Assembly: GCA_028538565.1 (NCBI GenBank)
Contig: JAPQWN010000001.1
Span: 45,808,501 to 45,872,500 of the forward strand
Direction: 5' to 3'
DNA: 64,000 nucleotides
Source of the DNA: Umbellularia californica
Lineage: Eukaryota > Streptophyta > Magnoliopsida > Laurales > Lauraceae
The position numbers and the translations under genes were made by a program. How positions within the stretch are numbered: position 1 is the stretch's first letter; each line of letters opens with the position of its first letter. Positions 1 through 9,635 of this stretch are shown in pieces. A model generated the notes under the pieces. It did not search any database. It saw only the letters and a list, made by a program, of their open reading frames with translations, and was not told the DNA's origin.

Positions 1-987
1 TCAATCCAGCAATGTTCTCCATTTTCAGGAGTTGAGGGAGGAGGTACCTGATGGGCTTCAGGGACTTCCGGCTCTGGATTGTGAGGAATCTCGTTGACGC
101 GGTCTTGCTCTTGTTCTAGAGCGAGACGCTGCAAGATCCTTGCATATTCTTCAAGATCAGGCATGGGAGCCAGATCCTCTTCTTCGTCTTCTCCGTGTGG
201 CTCAACATAGTTGATTTCCACTGGAGCAATGACAGGTGCTGGGTTAACAGCATCTTCTTGTGCAGCCTCTTGGTCTTCTTCATCATCAGACCAGGATCCT
301 TGTGGTTGCAAGGGGTTATACCAGATTACTGGCATAAGGTGAGTTTCAGGAACCCATTCTTCATCGGAGAGATATTCTCCTGTTTCAAGAGATTCCTCCC
401 ACTCATCGGTGTAGTTGGGCTCGAATCCATCGTCGGTGTCGCTAGACTCGTATCCATCAATGGAGAATCCAACTACCGAGTTGCAAGAGTATAATGCCCC
501 CTGCATGGCTTCTTTTTTTGAATTGAGGTGGCATGAAATCACTGAGAGTGAAGTTTCTTACCGCCTTTGAAGTCTCTGGAAGGGACGTTTCTGTTGCCCC
601 GAGTGAAGTGGTAGAGGAGGCCTCTGCCTTTTCATGGACTTCTTGTTTTGGCTGGGTCTTCTCTTGCCGTTTGAGCTTGAGGAGATGTTTCTTGGCTTGC
701 CTTCGCTGCTGAGCGGTCGGCTTTGTTTTGACGATCTCCCAATTTTCATCTTCCAGGAGATCGGGATGTACCCATATGGGTTGTCCGTCTGGTGTCGGGC
801 AAGGAACCAACACTTCGGACGTTTGAATTCTTTTTATCACCTTGAAGGAAGTAGTGATCTTCTTCTTCGGTGATTTTGGTGTTTGTCCACATGACACCAT
901 GTTGACGGAGCCAGTCCCATAGTTTTTGTCAAAGGTGTAACTCCATTTTTCCACATCTCGTTTATCTTCTCTCTCACAACAAAGCAT
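1..987 (-). pseudogene. pol: 5' part of family 1 pol, left copy (frameshifted, cut by window edge)
   Basis: This matches the first roughly 330 residues of the right-copy pol (13,602-20,384). They form the acidic and basic low-complexity stretch before the protease. The frame opens at 987 but is lost at a homopolymer: positions 513-519 hold seven T where the right copy has six (19,911-19,916). As a result the ORF from 987 terminates at 457 and the homologous reading continues in another frame to the window edge. The start overlaps the end of gag by 151 bases, as in the right copy. The protease, RT and integrase parts lie left of the window. The frameshift could be real or a homopolymer sequencing error. 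Confidence 0.75.
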
Positions 988-3281
988 TGATTGAGAGGAT
1001 GCGAGACCATCTGGTGGTATGGACAGTACCGAGGATCATTGGTTTTGCCAACGTCTCCAGGTCTTTTGGGCTCTGGCAAAATGAGTTTGCCATTTGCTAG
1101 GAGAGCCTCAAAGATTTCTTCGACGTCTCCATCGAACGGATATTTCTTTTCTACTCGCTCTTTGAAGGCATCAGAGAGTTCAGGTCTCTTACCTGCAGCT
1201 CTATTTTCAGCTTTCTTTGGCTGCTGAGGAGCTGACTTAGTCTGCACATTGAGAACCTCCTTCTTCTTTGGTTTAGAGGTTGCAACAGCAGTCGGCTCTT
1301 TCTTTGATGATTTCTGACTGTTGAGGTCTTTGATCACCGTTTCAGCTTCCATGGAAGCTTCCAGGAGTTCCCCCAGGTTCTTTGATTTATTGCCGATGAT
1401 CATGGAGCGGATTTTAGCTCTCATGTTGTTTCGGCAGATGTCGACTAGCGACGCTTGTGGCAGTACATCTGAGCATTTGTACGCCATTGCTTTCCACTTG
1501 TGAATGAAGTCATAAGTTGACTCATTCTCTCCCTGTTTTAGGCTGCAGAGCTGAGCCATAGTAACAGGATGATCCTCACCTTGGAAGTGGGTCAGGAAGC
1601 GTGTCTCCAGCATAGCCCAGTTCTGAATGGAGTTCTCCGGCAGAGTGGAGTACCAATCGAAGGCCGTACCTTTTAGGGTACTTGAAAAGAGGCGAATCTT
1701 GAGTGCATCTTGATCCGCGATAGCTCCCGTCAAGATCTTGAAGTGGATGACGTGCTGTCTGGCTGATCCTTTCCCCGTATATGTTTGGAGAGTAGGATGC
1801 TTGAATTTTGTGGGGAACGGGACCGAGTCCATCCATAAAGGATATGGTGGCTTGATCCCATGCTCTTTGAGTATATCCTCTTCTTTAGCTTTGGCGAGGA
1901 TACTGTCTACGTCCTTTTTGGTGAGGGCGCGTGACTCATTTTCTTCTCCATTTTCCTCGTTATTGCCATGATTCGGAGGAGGCTCATTGTTCACCTGATT
2001 TTGGACGACAAGGAGAAGGTTTTCCATCAGAGTTTCAATCCTCTGCTGGCCTTGTTCAAATTGCTGGATGCGTGTGAGCGCATCATCTCGAGGTGGATTC
2101 TGAGGTGGCGGCTCAGAACTTGTAGCCAAGACGTTCATCCCTCGGGATTCGAACGAAGAAATCGTCCTGGTGACCGAGCTGGGGCTCATTCTTTTTGATG
2201 AAGAGCTTGATGAAGGATTACTCTCCCGTCCTTGGCTGGAAGGGGCAGGAGATTCTTCGGGATGTCTTTGTGTCCTGGTGATGCTACGGGTCACCGGACG
2301 TCGGACATGGATTTTTGATGCTGACCTTTGGCGTCTTCTGGTTTTTCCAACCATATGGACGGCAACAACTTGGTCGGGTCTTTCTTTTTCGACCCATTTG
2401 TGGGAGACTTGAAGTGTAGGAGGCCGGGTCCGTTGCTTCTCTAGTCTCTTTTGTCGATATGAAGCACGGCGGCGTGCTCGACGAGCGATTTGAGCTTTGG
2501 TCAGCTCTGGCTGGGCTCTGACGATGAAGGATGTGCTCCCTCGGGCGCAGCAGCCGAGCCTGTCTTCTTTGTAGCTAGGCAAGGACAGGATCCGGACCCG
2601 GTCCTTTGCCTGTTGCAGCGAAGCTTTGAACCTTTCGAGTTCGGCCCCTGTAGAGATGAAGGGTCGAACTGAAGGAGTGTAGGCCTTAGCAGGTGCTTTG
2701 AGAGGCCTGGTGATGCGTGATCTGATTCTGGGCTTGTGGGAGCAAGCCGGTTCATGCTGGGTTGACTTGGGAGTCAGGTTGGAGATGGGTCTCTCCTCTT
2801 TCATGTAGGCAAGAGGGTAGAACTGGTTTTCTTTGAGTGGGGCCAGGTATGCTGGCTTGGTGGAAATTTGAGACCTTCTTTGTTTTGGGGAAGGTCTTGG
2901 AGACCAAGTCTTGGGATAGACCTGGTTGTTTGTGGGTCGAGGCTTCGCGGGGGTGCCGCGGGCTTCAGGCTTTTGGGCGCTCGCCTTTGGTGTCACGGGA
3001 GTGACACGTTGAGAGGCGATCTTCTGCCTTTTGGCAGGCGCAGTTTGTTCTTCGGGAAGTGGGAATGGTCCCAGTGTCCCGAAGACGATGGTCCGGGGAG
3101 TCGAGGTCGACCCTGAGTTCAGAGAGTTGCCGAGGGAGTTGACGCTTCGGCAGCTGGCGGGGCGCTTGTAAGTGCGCTCGGTTTGCTTCTGTTGAAGCAT
3201 GAGTTGGTGCTTGTTCTCATCGAAGATAATGGTTAAGGCTGCCATTGTTAGTTTCGAAAAGGTTCTGAAACACGACCACAT
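837..3281 (-). CDS. gag: Gag polyprotein, family 1 left copy
   Basis: This 814-residue ORF encodes the structural capsid and nucleocapsid protein. The first two thirds are basic and low-complexity, rich in Arg, Ser, Pro and Lys. A retrotransposon gag domain (Retrotrans_gag type) lies at about residues 480-620 and includes the motif GTAFDWYSTLP. Near residues 751-764 there is a knuckle-like Cys-X2-His-X4-His-X4-Cys cluster instead of the usual CCHC. The first ATG is at 3,281. A second, at 3,245 (MAALTIIF), may be the real start. It differs from the right-copy gag by a single Val/Ala change, which points to very recent duplication or conversion. The last 151 bases overlap pol, which lies in the -1 frame. 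Confidence 0.85.
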   Translation of the reverse strand: MWSCFRTFSKLTMAALTIIFDENKHQLMLQQKQTERTYKRPASCRSVNSLGNSLNSGSTSTPRTIVFGTLGPFPLPEEQTAPAKRQKIASQRVTPVTPKASAQKPEARGTPAKPRPTNNQVYPKTWSPRPSPKQRRSQISTKPAYLAPLKENQFYPLAYMKEERPISNLTPKSTQHEPACSHKPRIRSRITRPLKAPAKAYTPSVRPFISTGAELERFKASLQQAKDRVRILSLPSYKEDRLGCCARGSTSFIVRAQPELTKAQIARRARRRASYRQKRLEKQRTRPPTLQVSHKWVEKERPDQVVAVHMVGKTRRRQRSASKIHVRRPVTRSITRTQRHPEESPAPSSQGRESNPSSSSSSKRMSPSSVTRTISSFESRGMNVLATSSEPPPQNPPRDDALTRIQQFEQGQQRIETLMENLLLVVQNQVNNEPPPNHGNNEENGEENESRALTKKDVDSILAKAKEEDILKEHGIKPPYPLWMDSVPFPTKFKHPTLQTYTGKGSARQHVIHFKILTGAIADQDALKIRLFSSTLKGTAFDWYSTLPENSIQNWAMLETRFLTHFQGEDHPVTMAQLCSLKQGENESTYDFIHKWKAMAYKCSDVLPQASLVDICRNNMRAKIRSMIIGNKSKNLGELLEASMEAETVIKDLNSQKSSKKEPTAVATSKPKKKEVLNVQTKSAPQQPKKAENRAAGKRPELSDAFKERVEKKYPFDGDVEEIFEALLANGKLILPEPKRPGDVGKTNDPRYCPYHQMVSHPLNQCFVVREKINEMWKNGVTPLTKTMGLAPSTWCHVDKHQNHRRRRSLLPSR

Positions 3282-4204
3282 CCATTAGTAATCACAAGAA
3301 TGTAATGATCATAAATGGGAATTTCTATGGTTGTCTTTTCAAATCGCTCAAGGGATATGACCCAAGCGACATGAAGAAGGCAAAAGCCATAGATGGTACA
3401 ATTGTTCTGACAGCAAGTATGGTGAGCCCAGAATGAGCGTTCCAGTGACTGCTAGAAACAATTGTAAACCTAAATTCGACTTATCGAGAAGCAGGGCTTG
3501 CTCGAGATAAGAAGAATATAAGGTAGGAGTTACAAATGTGCCGGTCACAGATACAGTAGACCCTGAAAGGGCGTACCAGTATTGCTATGCACAAATGTTG
3601 GAGATCGCATCCATGAGATGGGATTCTTTGTTTTGAAATGTCAAAAATGGATTCGTCAAAGAGAGCAGGTGACATTCCGATTCAAATACGGGCTCAACGA
3701 TTTCCGCAAGCGCCAGTACTCAGAAGGGAAGAGACCACAATTTCTCGAATCTGAACCCAAAAAGTGACGAGTTTTTGGAGATTTTTTTTTTGAAATGATT
3801 TTTTTTATTTTATTTTATTTTATTTTTTTATTTTTTTATTTTTTTTAAAAAAATATTTTTTTTATTTATTTTTTATTTATTTTTTTTGAAAATTTTTTTT
3901 TTTTTTTAAGATTTTTTTTTGAAAATCTTTTTTTTTATTTTTTTTATTTTTTTTTTATTTTTTAAGATTTAAAGACGAGAGAGTACACATAGGCCTCCTA
4001 ACCCGGTCTTATGAAACCTCAATTGATAGAATTGCCCCCAGGTAAGGGTATGATTACTTAATGAACCCGTTTGGAGGACCCTTGCCTAGAACAGTCAAGT
4101 TGTCTCCACACTCTGGACAAGGCTTTTCTTGAATCAATCGTGATCAAAGAACGCAATTGGTTTAACCTTAGTGGTCTATGTCCCTTTTTTTTATAAAAAT
4201 CCCA
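3282..4204 (-). other. Family 1 leader, gag-proximal part, with A/T homopolymer block
   Basis: This is untranslated leader between gag and the tandem repeats. Positions about 3,779-3,965 are almost pure T/A, with T-runs broken by single A, C or G, so the element RNA would carry a long A-rich tract. Positions 3,282-3,770 and 3,966-4,204 are ordinary sequence with no ORF I would defend. The same block recurs at 22,679-23,603 with only slight length changes in the homopolymers. Confidence 0.6.
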
Positions 4205-5630
4205 AATAGACTCATCGACGAGAAACGATGGCCCAAAACCTTAGTCGAACGGGCTCAACATTTCTGCAAGCACCAAAGAACGATAGGATAGGAACAAAGT
4301 TTCTCAATTTTGAATCCAAACTAAGAAAACTAATTTTTTTTTATTTTATTTTTTTTTAATATTTTTTTTTTGAAATCTCTAATGAACTCATCGAAGAGAA
4401 ACGATGGTCCAAAACCTTAGTCGAACGGGCTCAACATTTCTGCAAGCACCAAAGAACGATAGGATAGGATCAAGGTTTCTCAATTTTGAATCCAAACTAA
4501 GAAAACTGATTTTTTTTTATTTTTTTTTTGAAATCTCTAATGAACTCATCGAAGAGAAACGATGGCCCAAAACCTTAGTCGAACGGGCTCAACATTTCTG
4601 CAAGCGCCAAAGAACGATAGGATAGGATCAAAGTTTCTCAATTTTGAATTCAAACTAAGAAAACTGATTTTTTTTTTTGAAATCTCTAATGAACTCATCG
4701 AAGAGAAACGATGGCCCAAAACCTTAGTCGAACGGGCTCAACATTTCTGCAAGCACCAAAGAACGATAGGATAGGATCAAAGTTTCTCAATTTTGAATTC
4801 AAACTAAGAAAACTGATTTTTTTTTTTTTTGAAATCTCTAATGAACTCATCGAAGAGAAACGATGGCCCAAAACCTTAGTCGAATGGGCTCAACATTTCT
4901 GCAAGCACCAAAGAACGATAGGATAGGAACAAAGTTTCTCAATTTTGAATCCAAACTAAGAAAACTAATTTTTTTTTATTTTATTTTTTTTTAATATTTT
5001 TTTTTTGAAATCTCTAATGAACTCATCGAAGAGAAACGATGGTCCAAAACCTTAGTCGAACGGGCTCAACATTTCTGCAAGCACCAAAGAACGATAGGAT
5101 AGGATCAAGGTTTCTCAATTTTGAATCCAAACTAAGAAAACTGATTTTTTTTTATTTTTTTTTTGAAATCTCTAATGAACTCATCGAAGAGAAACGATGG
5201 CCCAAAACCTTAGTCGAACGGGCTCAACATTTCTGCAAGCGCCAAAGAACGATAGGATAGGATCAAAGTTTCTCAATTTTGAATTCAAACTAAGAAAACT
5301 GATTTTTTTTTTTGAAATCTCTAATGAACTCATCGAAGAGAAACGATGGCCCAAAACCTTAGTCGAACGGGCTCAACATTTCTGCAAGCACCAAAGAACG
5401 ATAGGATAGGATCAAAGTTTCTCAATTTTGAATTCAAACTAAGAAAACTGATTTTTTTTTTTTTTGAAATCTCTAATGAACTCATCGAAGAGAAACGATG
5501 GCCCAAAACCTTAGTCGAATGGGCTCAACATTTCTGCAAGCACCAAAGAACGATAGGATAGGATCAAAGTTTCTCAATTTTGAATTCAAACTAAGAAAAG
5601 TGATTTTTTTTTTTTTTTTTGAAAAGAGAA
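4205..5630 (-). repeat. Leader tandem repeat, 9 units of about 150-175 bp (left copy)
   Basis: The core AAACGATGGYCCAAAACCTT recurs with its ATG at 4,228, 4,404, 4,562, 4,711, 4,863, 5,039, 5,197, 5,346 and 5,498. Spacings run about 175, 158, 149, 152 and then repeat as 176, 158, 149, 152. Four units therefore form a roughly 635-bp higher-order unit present twice. Each unit ends in a T-rich spacer of variable length. The plus-strand reading frame of about 70 codons in each unit is antisense to the element and has no recognisable domain; I treat it as incidental. Confidence 0.9.
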
Positions 5631-5824
5631 AGAATGGAAACAAACTCAAAGAAATAGAAATTTCCAAAAAATCCCATCTCATGTTTTTTTTTTTTTAGGA
5701 TGCAAAATCCAACATAGGCTACCAGCTAGGAAGTAGCCAAGGAATCCGGAAAAGAAGTATAAGCATAGAGCAAAAAGTATGATATGCAAATATTTCATTT
5801 CCAAGCACCGTGTTCTCAAATGAA

Positions 5825-5845
5825 CGAGTCCCACCGGGTGTGCCA
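5825..5845 (-). promoter_or_regulatory. Candidate primer binding site, left copy
   Basis: On the minus strand this reads TGGCACACCCGGTGGG and then ACTCG. Its complement ends in GTGCCA and carries CGAGTCCCAC at the spacing expected for a tRNA T-loop, T-stem and acceptor stem ending in CCA. That is what a (-)strand primer binding site should look like. I could not match it to a specific tRNA. It lies three bases inside the proposed LTR edge at 5,849, which fits a PBS next to the 5' LTR. Confidence 0.5.
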
Positions 5846-6680
5846 GCTTGATGGAACGCGCTCCGAGGCGCCGTTGGGGCGGCTACCGGGGTCGGCGGAA
5901 CGTGGGAGTCCGTCGGGTCCGGCCCTTTCGCGCCCTCGCGGGCCCTGAAGCGTGCATCAACATTTCTTTGTGTGGGTGTGCCAGATTTTCTATTTTACTT
6001 GGAATTGCAAGTGGTAATCCGGAGATCAACCTTCGCAAGTAAAAAGGAAATCAACTTCTTTCAAGTTTTCCATTGCACAAATATTTAAGAAAAGAGACAT
6101 TTTCTTGGTTTGCCGTGAAAGGTGATTTTGTTTGGCATTTATAGCCGATTTTGGCGTTTATAGCCGATTTACAATTCTTATCAATAATGAAAGACAAGAG
6201 TTGTGATTTTTGTCTCTTTTAGAAAAATACAAACTACAATGAAAAGCAAGAAAAGGAAGATCTAACTTTTCAGGAGATTGTGGGGGACTCGTTCAGATTG
6301 ACGGTCGCAAGCCATGTATGGGCTTCGCCATCATCCCTGCAGATGAGAACAGAGGATGCTCTTGATTCGCTTGGCTTGGCTATAACCTCAGATTTTTAGA
6401 GGACAAAGACCAAGAGAAGGTCCTATGTCCAATAAAAAACTAAGTAGACGGGCTGAAAAGCCACGTCTAAGCCATTGGAGGCAGCAGGAGAAGGCAAGGA
6501 CCTTGGGGGGGGGGGGGTGCCCCCCAAGGGCTTTTGTCACCTTGTAGTGGTGGCCGGTGCAGAACTTCAGCAGAGTTTTTTCTCTCTTTTTCTTTCTCTC
6601 AGATCTCTTTCTGATCCTTTTTTTCTGATCCTCTGATTTTCTCCTCTTTTTTCCGATCTTTTTTCAATGGAATGCTCTCC

Positions 6681-6688
6681 TATTTATA
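6681..6688 (-). promoter_or_regulatory. TATA box of family 1 LTR (left copy)
   Basis: The minus strand reads CCTATAAATAGG within U3, a near-consensus plant TATA box. Transcription would start about 30 bases to the left, near 6,650, and run towards gag. Confidence 0.55.
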
Positions 6689-7644
6689 GGCTTTTGGTAG
6701 CCATTTAGGAGGGTTTATGAGCCTTAATGGCTTTAATGGGAGGAGTTACAAGATTTATTTCTTGATTTTGTAACTCCTTTTTCCTTGAATCTGATTGGCC
6801 GATGGAGATTAAGGGCTTTTAATCAACTTAATTACCATAATGGGAGGAGTTTCATGGTTTAAATGCCATGAATCAATTGACTTGTAACTCCCAAATGCTT
6901 GCTTCTGATTGGGCCGTCCAAAGAAATGAATTAATGACTGCAATAAAGCTAGTCAATTAACCACATTAATTGGTCGCCGAGCAGTCGAAGAGTCGCGGGC
7001 CGTGCCCTGTCTTCTGGAATTCTTCTGGCGATGATCATCGATGGATCTACATGCTGATCGACATCGGATGAACATGTAACTTCAGACATTGATAGCTAAG
7101 AGTGGGCCGGTGACATCTGTCTTGTCGATTTCACGATCGGTCGGACAGAAAGTGCACTTTCTTGGTCGACCGGTTGGCGATCTTGGAGCGATCAATGATG
7201 ATTTTATGCTTTTGGAGGTTGACTCGTGATTTTGACGGATGTCGGAGGATATGAGTCAATTTCAAGCACTAAAAATCACATTTTCAGGAAACCACAGGGG
7301 CCAAAGTGCGCGAAACGCGAAGAAAGACGGAAAAACGGGTCACCGGCGGAAAATCCGGTGACCCGGACCTCCATGGTCGCCGGCGACCATGGGCCGGCGA
7401 CCATGGGCCATGGTCGCAGGGGCCTGCGTCCCTGGGGGATTTTTCCCCTTCGGAGCCCGTTTTGCGGTCGTTTTGAGGTCTTTTTCGTCGCCGTTTTCTT
7501 CTGTATTTTTCTTGACATTTCTTCTCATTTATTGGCTTGATTTCCCTGTAGAAAACTTGATGAGAATCCTTGCATTTTTAGAGTGCAAAGTTTCCAATTT
7601 TCCGGGAAAGCCGAAGACTTTGTCGCGTAAAGCTGCTGATTTTC

Positions 7645-8310
7645 CGCCAGAAGCTGAAACTTGGTCAAACGATGTCGGAATGACCTGAAATTTGAGGTGA
7701 AGCCTCCTGAGCAATAAATAAGACCAACCATAGGCTTTTGTTTGAGTTTTGAAGCCGTTTGGGGTCCCGTCGATGCTTCACTTGATTTTGCTGCGGGGAA
7801 AATGCCGAGCTTTGATATGTGGCCAAACGATGTCCGATTGACCTGAAATTTGACGGGGAGCCTATTGGAGTCATTTTGAGACGTTCCATGGGCTCCGTTT
7901 TGGATGTCATGGTCCCGGGTTGCTCCGCCGCCGGTAGGCTTGATTTTCTCTCGGAGCATCGAAACCTGGTCAAACGTTGTCGGAATGACCTGAAATTCGA
8001 CGTGCAGCCTTTTGGAAGCATGTTGAAGCCACTCATGCACTTGGTTTGATGAGCGAAGGCTTCGGTGGTTCCTGCCGCCGGGAGGCTTGATTTTGCTGCT
8101 CGAGCATTGATGGAGGGTCAAACGTTGTCGGTTTGACTTGAAATTTGGCATGGAGCCCTTTTGAGACATGCTGGAGTCATCTGTAGGCTCTGATCGAAGT
8201 TTTGACGTCTCCGATGATGTTGCCCTCGAGAGCTCTCGTTTCGCTGTCGGAGAAGTGAAGTTAGGCCAAATGTTGTCGAAATGGCCCGAAACTTCATGTG
8301 TACTCTTCTC
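7645..8310 (-). repeat. Degenerate ~147-bp tandem repeats in U3 (left copy)
   Basis: The motif GGTCAAACGTTGTCGGAATG, or a variant, begins near 7,655, 7,822, 7,969, 8,115 and 8,264. It is followed each time by ACCTGAAATTTG-like sequence and then by more diverged spacer. Spacings are about 167, 147, 146 and 149 bases. A minus-strand ORF of 276 codons runs through it in this copy but is split in the right LTR, so I regard it as non-coding. Confidence 0.75.
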
Positions 8311-8928
8311 TTGGCTATCTTGAAGGATCTTGCAGTTTTTGTTTGATTCTGACAAGATTTGATTTTTTGGAGAAGTTGCATTGCCTATTTATGGCAGGTT
8401 GCGACTTCATGCAGCTTTCTTGATGTTGAAGAGGCAAAGTGACATTTTTGGTGTCAACAAATGCCCCCTCGAGGTACAGCGACGAGTTACTTGACTTTTG
8501 TAGTCGATGTGCCTCGAATAGATTTTTTAAGGAGAGCTTGTGTCTTGACCAAGAGTCTTTGAGCAATCTTTCCTTTGGTAGAGTAGCCTTTGAGCTTCCA
8601 GGGGAATTTTATGGTAGTGAAAGGAATCAAATACCATCTCGAGGCAAAGTTTTGAAGATGACATCAGGGATGTGGATTTGGGTTTCTGTTTTTGATCTTG
8701 TGACCTAACCAGCTATATATGGCAGGTTAGGGGATCGGGTTTTGGTTTTGACCTTGTGACCCAACAAGCTGTATGTGGCAAGTTGGGGGATCATGATTTG
8801 GTTTTTGGTTTTGGTCTTGTGACCTAACAAGCTGTATGTGGCAAGTTAGGGGACCAGGATTTGGTTTTTGGTCACTCTTTGGGACTGTGTGGGTCCATTG
8901 GAGTGGTTTGGATTTTTGTGGAATGTCA

Positions 8929-9200
8929 ATTTCAAGATTTTGGCTCAACTTGGTATATGAGGCTGGATGGTTTGATTTTTGGAAGCTCATGGGGCTTGGA
9001 ATTTTTTGTATGGTTCAATCAACTCAAAAGAGGCATGGAACCATTTTTGTATGCTCTTGGGTAAGAGGGATTTTTTTTTTCTGACTAAAAGCCCATTTTT
9101 TTTTTTTAGTGCCTAGGTGGTCAAACCTGGCTCATATGGGCTAGCCCATGGGACCTTAAGCTTTTTAGGATGGCTTAGATCTCATGTGGGGTCATTTTTG
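8929..9200. other. Gap between family 1 LTR and antisense gene promoter
   Basis: No ORF or repeat of note. Two T-runs at about 9,069-9,079 and 9,097-9,108 are the only polypyrimidine (minus-strand polypurine) candidates for the element's second-strand primer. Neither abuts the proposed LTR edge. Confidence 0.35.
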
Positions 9201-9440
9201 TAAAGAATATCTAAAGATATCTCATTTGGATAGAGAATATCTAAAAATATCTTTATGTGAGAGAATCTCTCATATTCCCTTAATTTGGGAGAGAATATCT
9301 CAAGGTATCTTTCTTTTTGGGAAGAAATCTCCAATATCCTTTTTTGTTGGAGAGAATCTCTCATTTGATTGATTTTGGGAGGAAATCTCTCAAAGACATC
9401 TTTCTTTTTGGGAAAGAATCTTTCTAATTCCTTCTCTTTT
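9201..9440 (+). promoter_or_regulatory. About eight ~30-bp repeats upstream of antisense gene, AT-rich with ATATCT motifs
   Basis: Units resembling GAGAATATCTAAAGATATCT, often followed by TTTCTTTTTGGG, recur at roughly 9,205, 9,233, 9,261, 9,291, 9,322, 9,351, 9,380 and 9,413. They end about 65 bases before the TATA box. One unit contains AAAATATCT (9,244-9,252), the plant evening element. The position suggests a promoter array for the antisense gene; function is inferred. Confidence 0.55.
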
Positions 9441-9505
9441 GGTAAGGTTACTAATTAGTAACACTTACCTTTCTTCTTTGTTTCCTTCTTTGATTTGCTC
9501 TCTCC

Positions 9506-9512
9506 TATAAAA
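9506..9512 (+). promoter_or_regulatory. TATA box of antisense gene in family 1
   Basis: CTCCTATAAAAGC is a consensus plant TATA box. The predicted transcription start is near 9,538 and the first ATG is at 9,636, giving a leader of about 100 bases. Confidence 0.65.
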
Positions 9513-9635
9513 GCAAAGGAAGGTAGGATCTCTTGCCCTTATTGCTTTCTTTTGCAACAATCTCAAGAGAGCTCCAAGGCCAAGAGTTTTTCTTCTTCAA
9601 GGATCTTCAAGCTTTTTCCTTTTTCTTCTCCATCA

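Larger units (their letters stand above)
5849..8928 (-). repeat. Family 1 LTR, shared by left and right copies
   Basis: This is about 3.08 kb and is paired with 24,609-27,638. The left edge (TGAT...) is placed beside the candidate PBS. The right edge (...TGTCA) is where homology to the right LTR stops (8,931 versus 27,641). A minus-strand TATA box lies at 6,681-6,688, giving U3 of about 2.2 kb and R-U5 of about 0.8 kb. It contains a GC-rich insert, a G-run hairpin, a perfect 22-bp palindrome and a run of roughly 147-bp degenerate repeats. I saw no convincing polypurine tract to the right, so the right edge is less certain than the overall identification. Confidence 0.6.

Noticed and set aside
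4404..5698. Repeated plus-strand ORFs of about 70 codons starting MVQNLSRTGSTFL or MAQNLSRTGSTFL
   Set aside because: They are one frame of the leader tandem repeat, antisense to the element, with no own promoter or known domain. Homopolymer length changes between units alter their ends.
7226..7688. Overlapping ORFs on both strands in the GC-rich part of U3
   Set aside because: Open frames on several strands at once reflect palindromic GC-rich sequence; no start context or homology.
7525..8355. 276-codon minus-strand ORF in the family 1 U3
   Set aside because: The equivalent in the right LTR is split into different frames, and the protein is just the translated 147-bp repeat.
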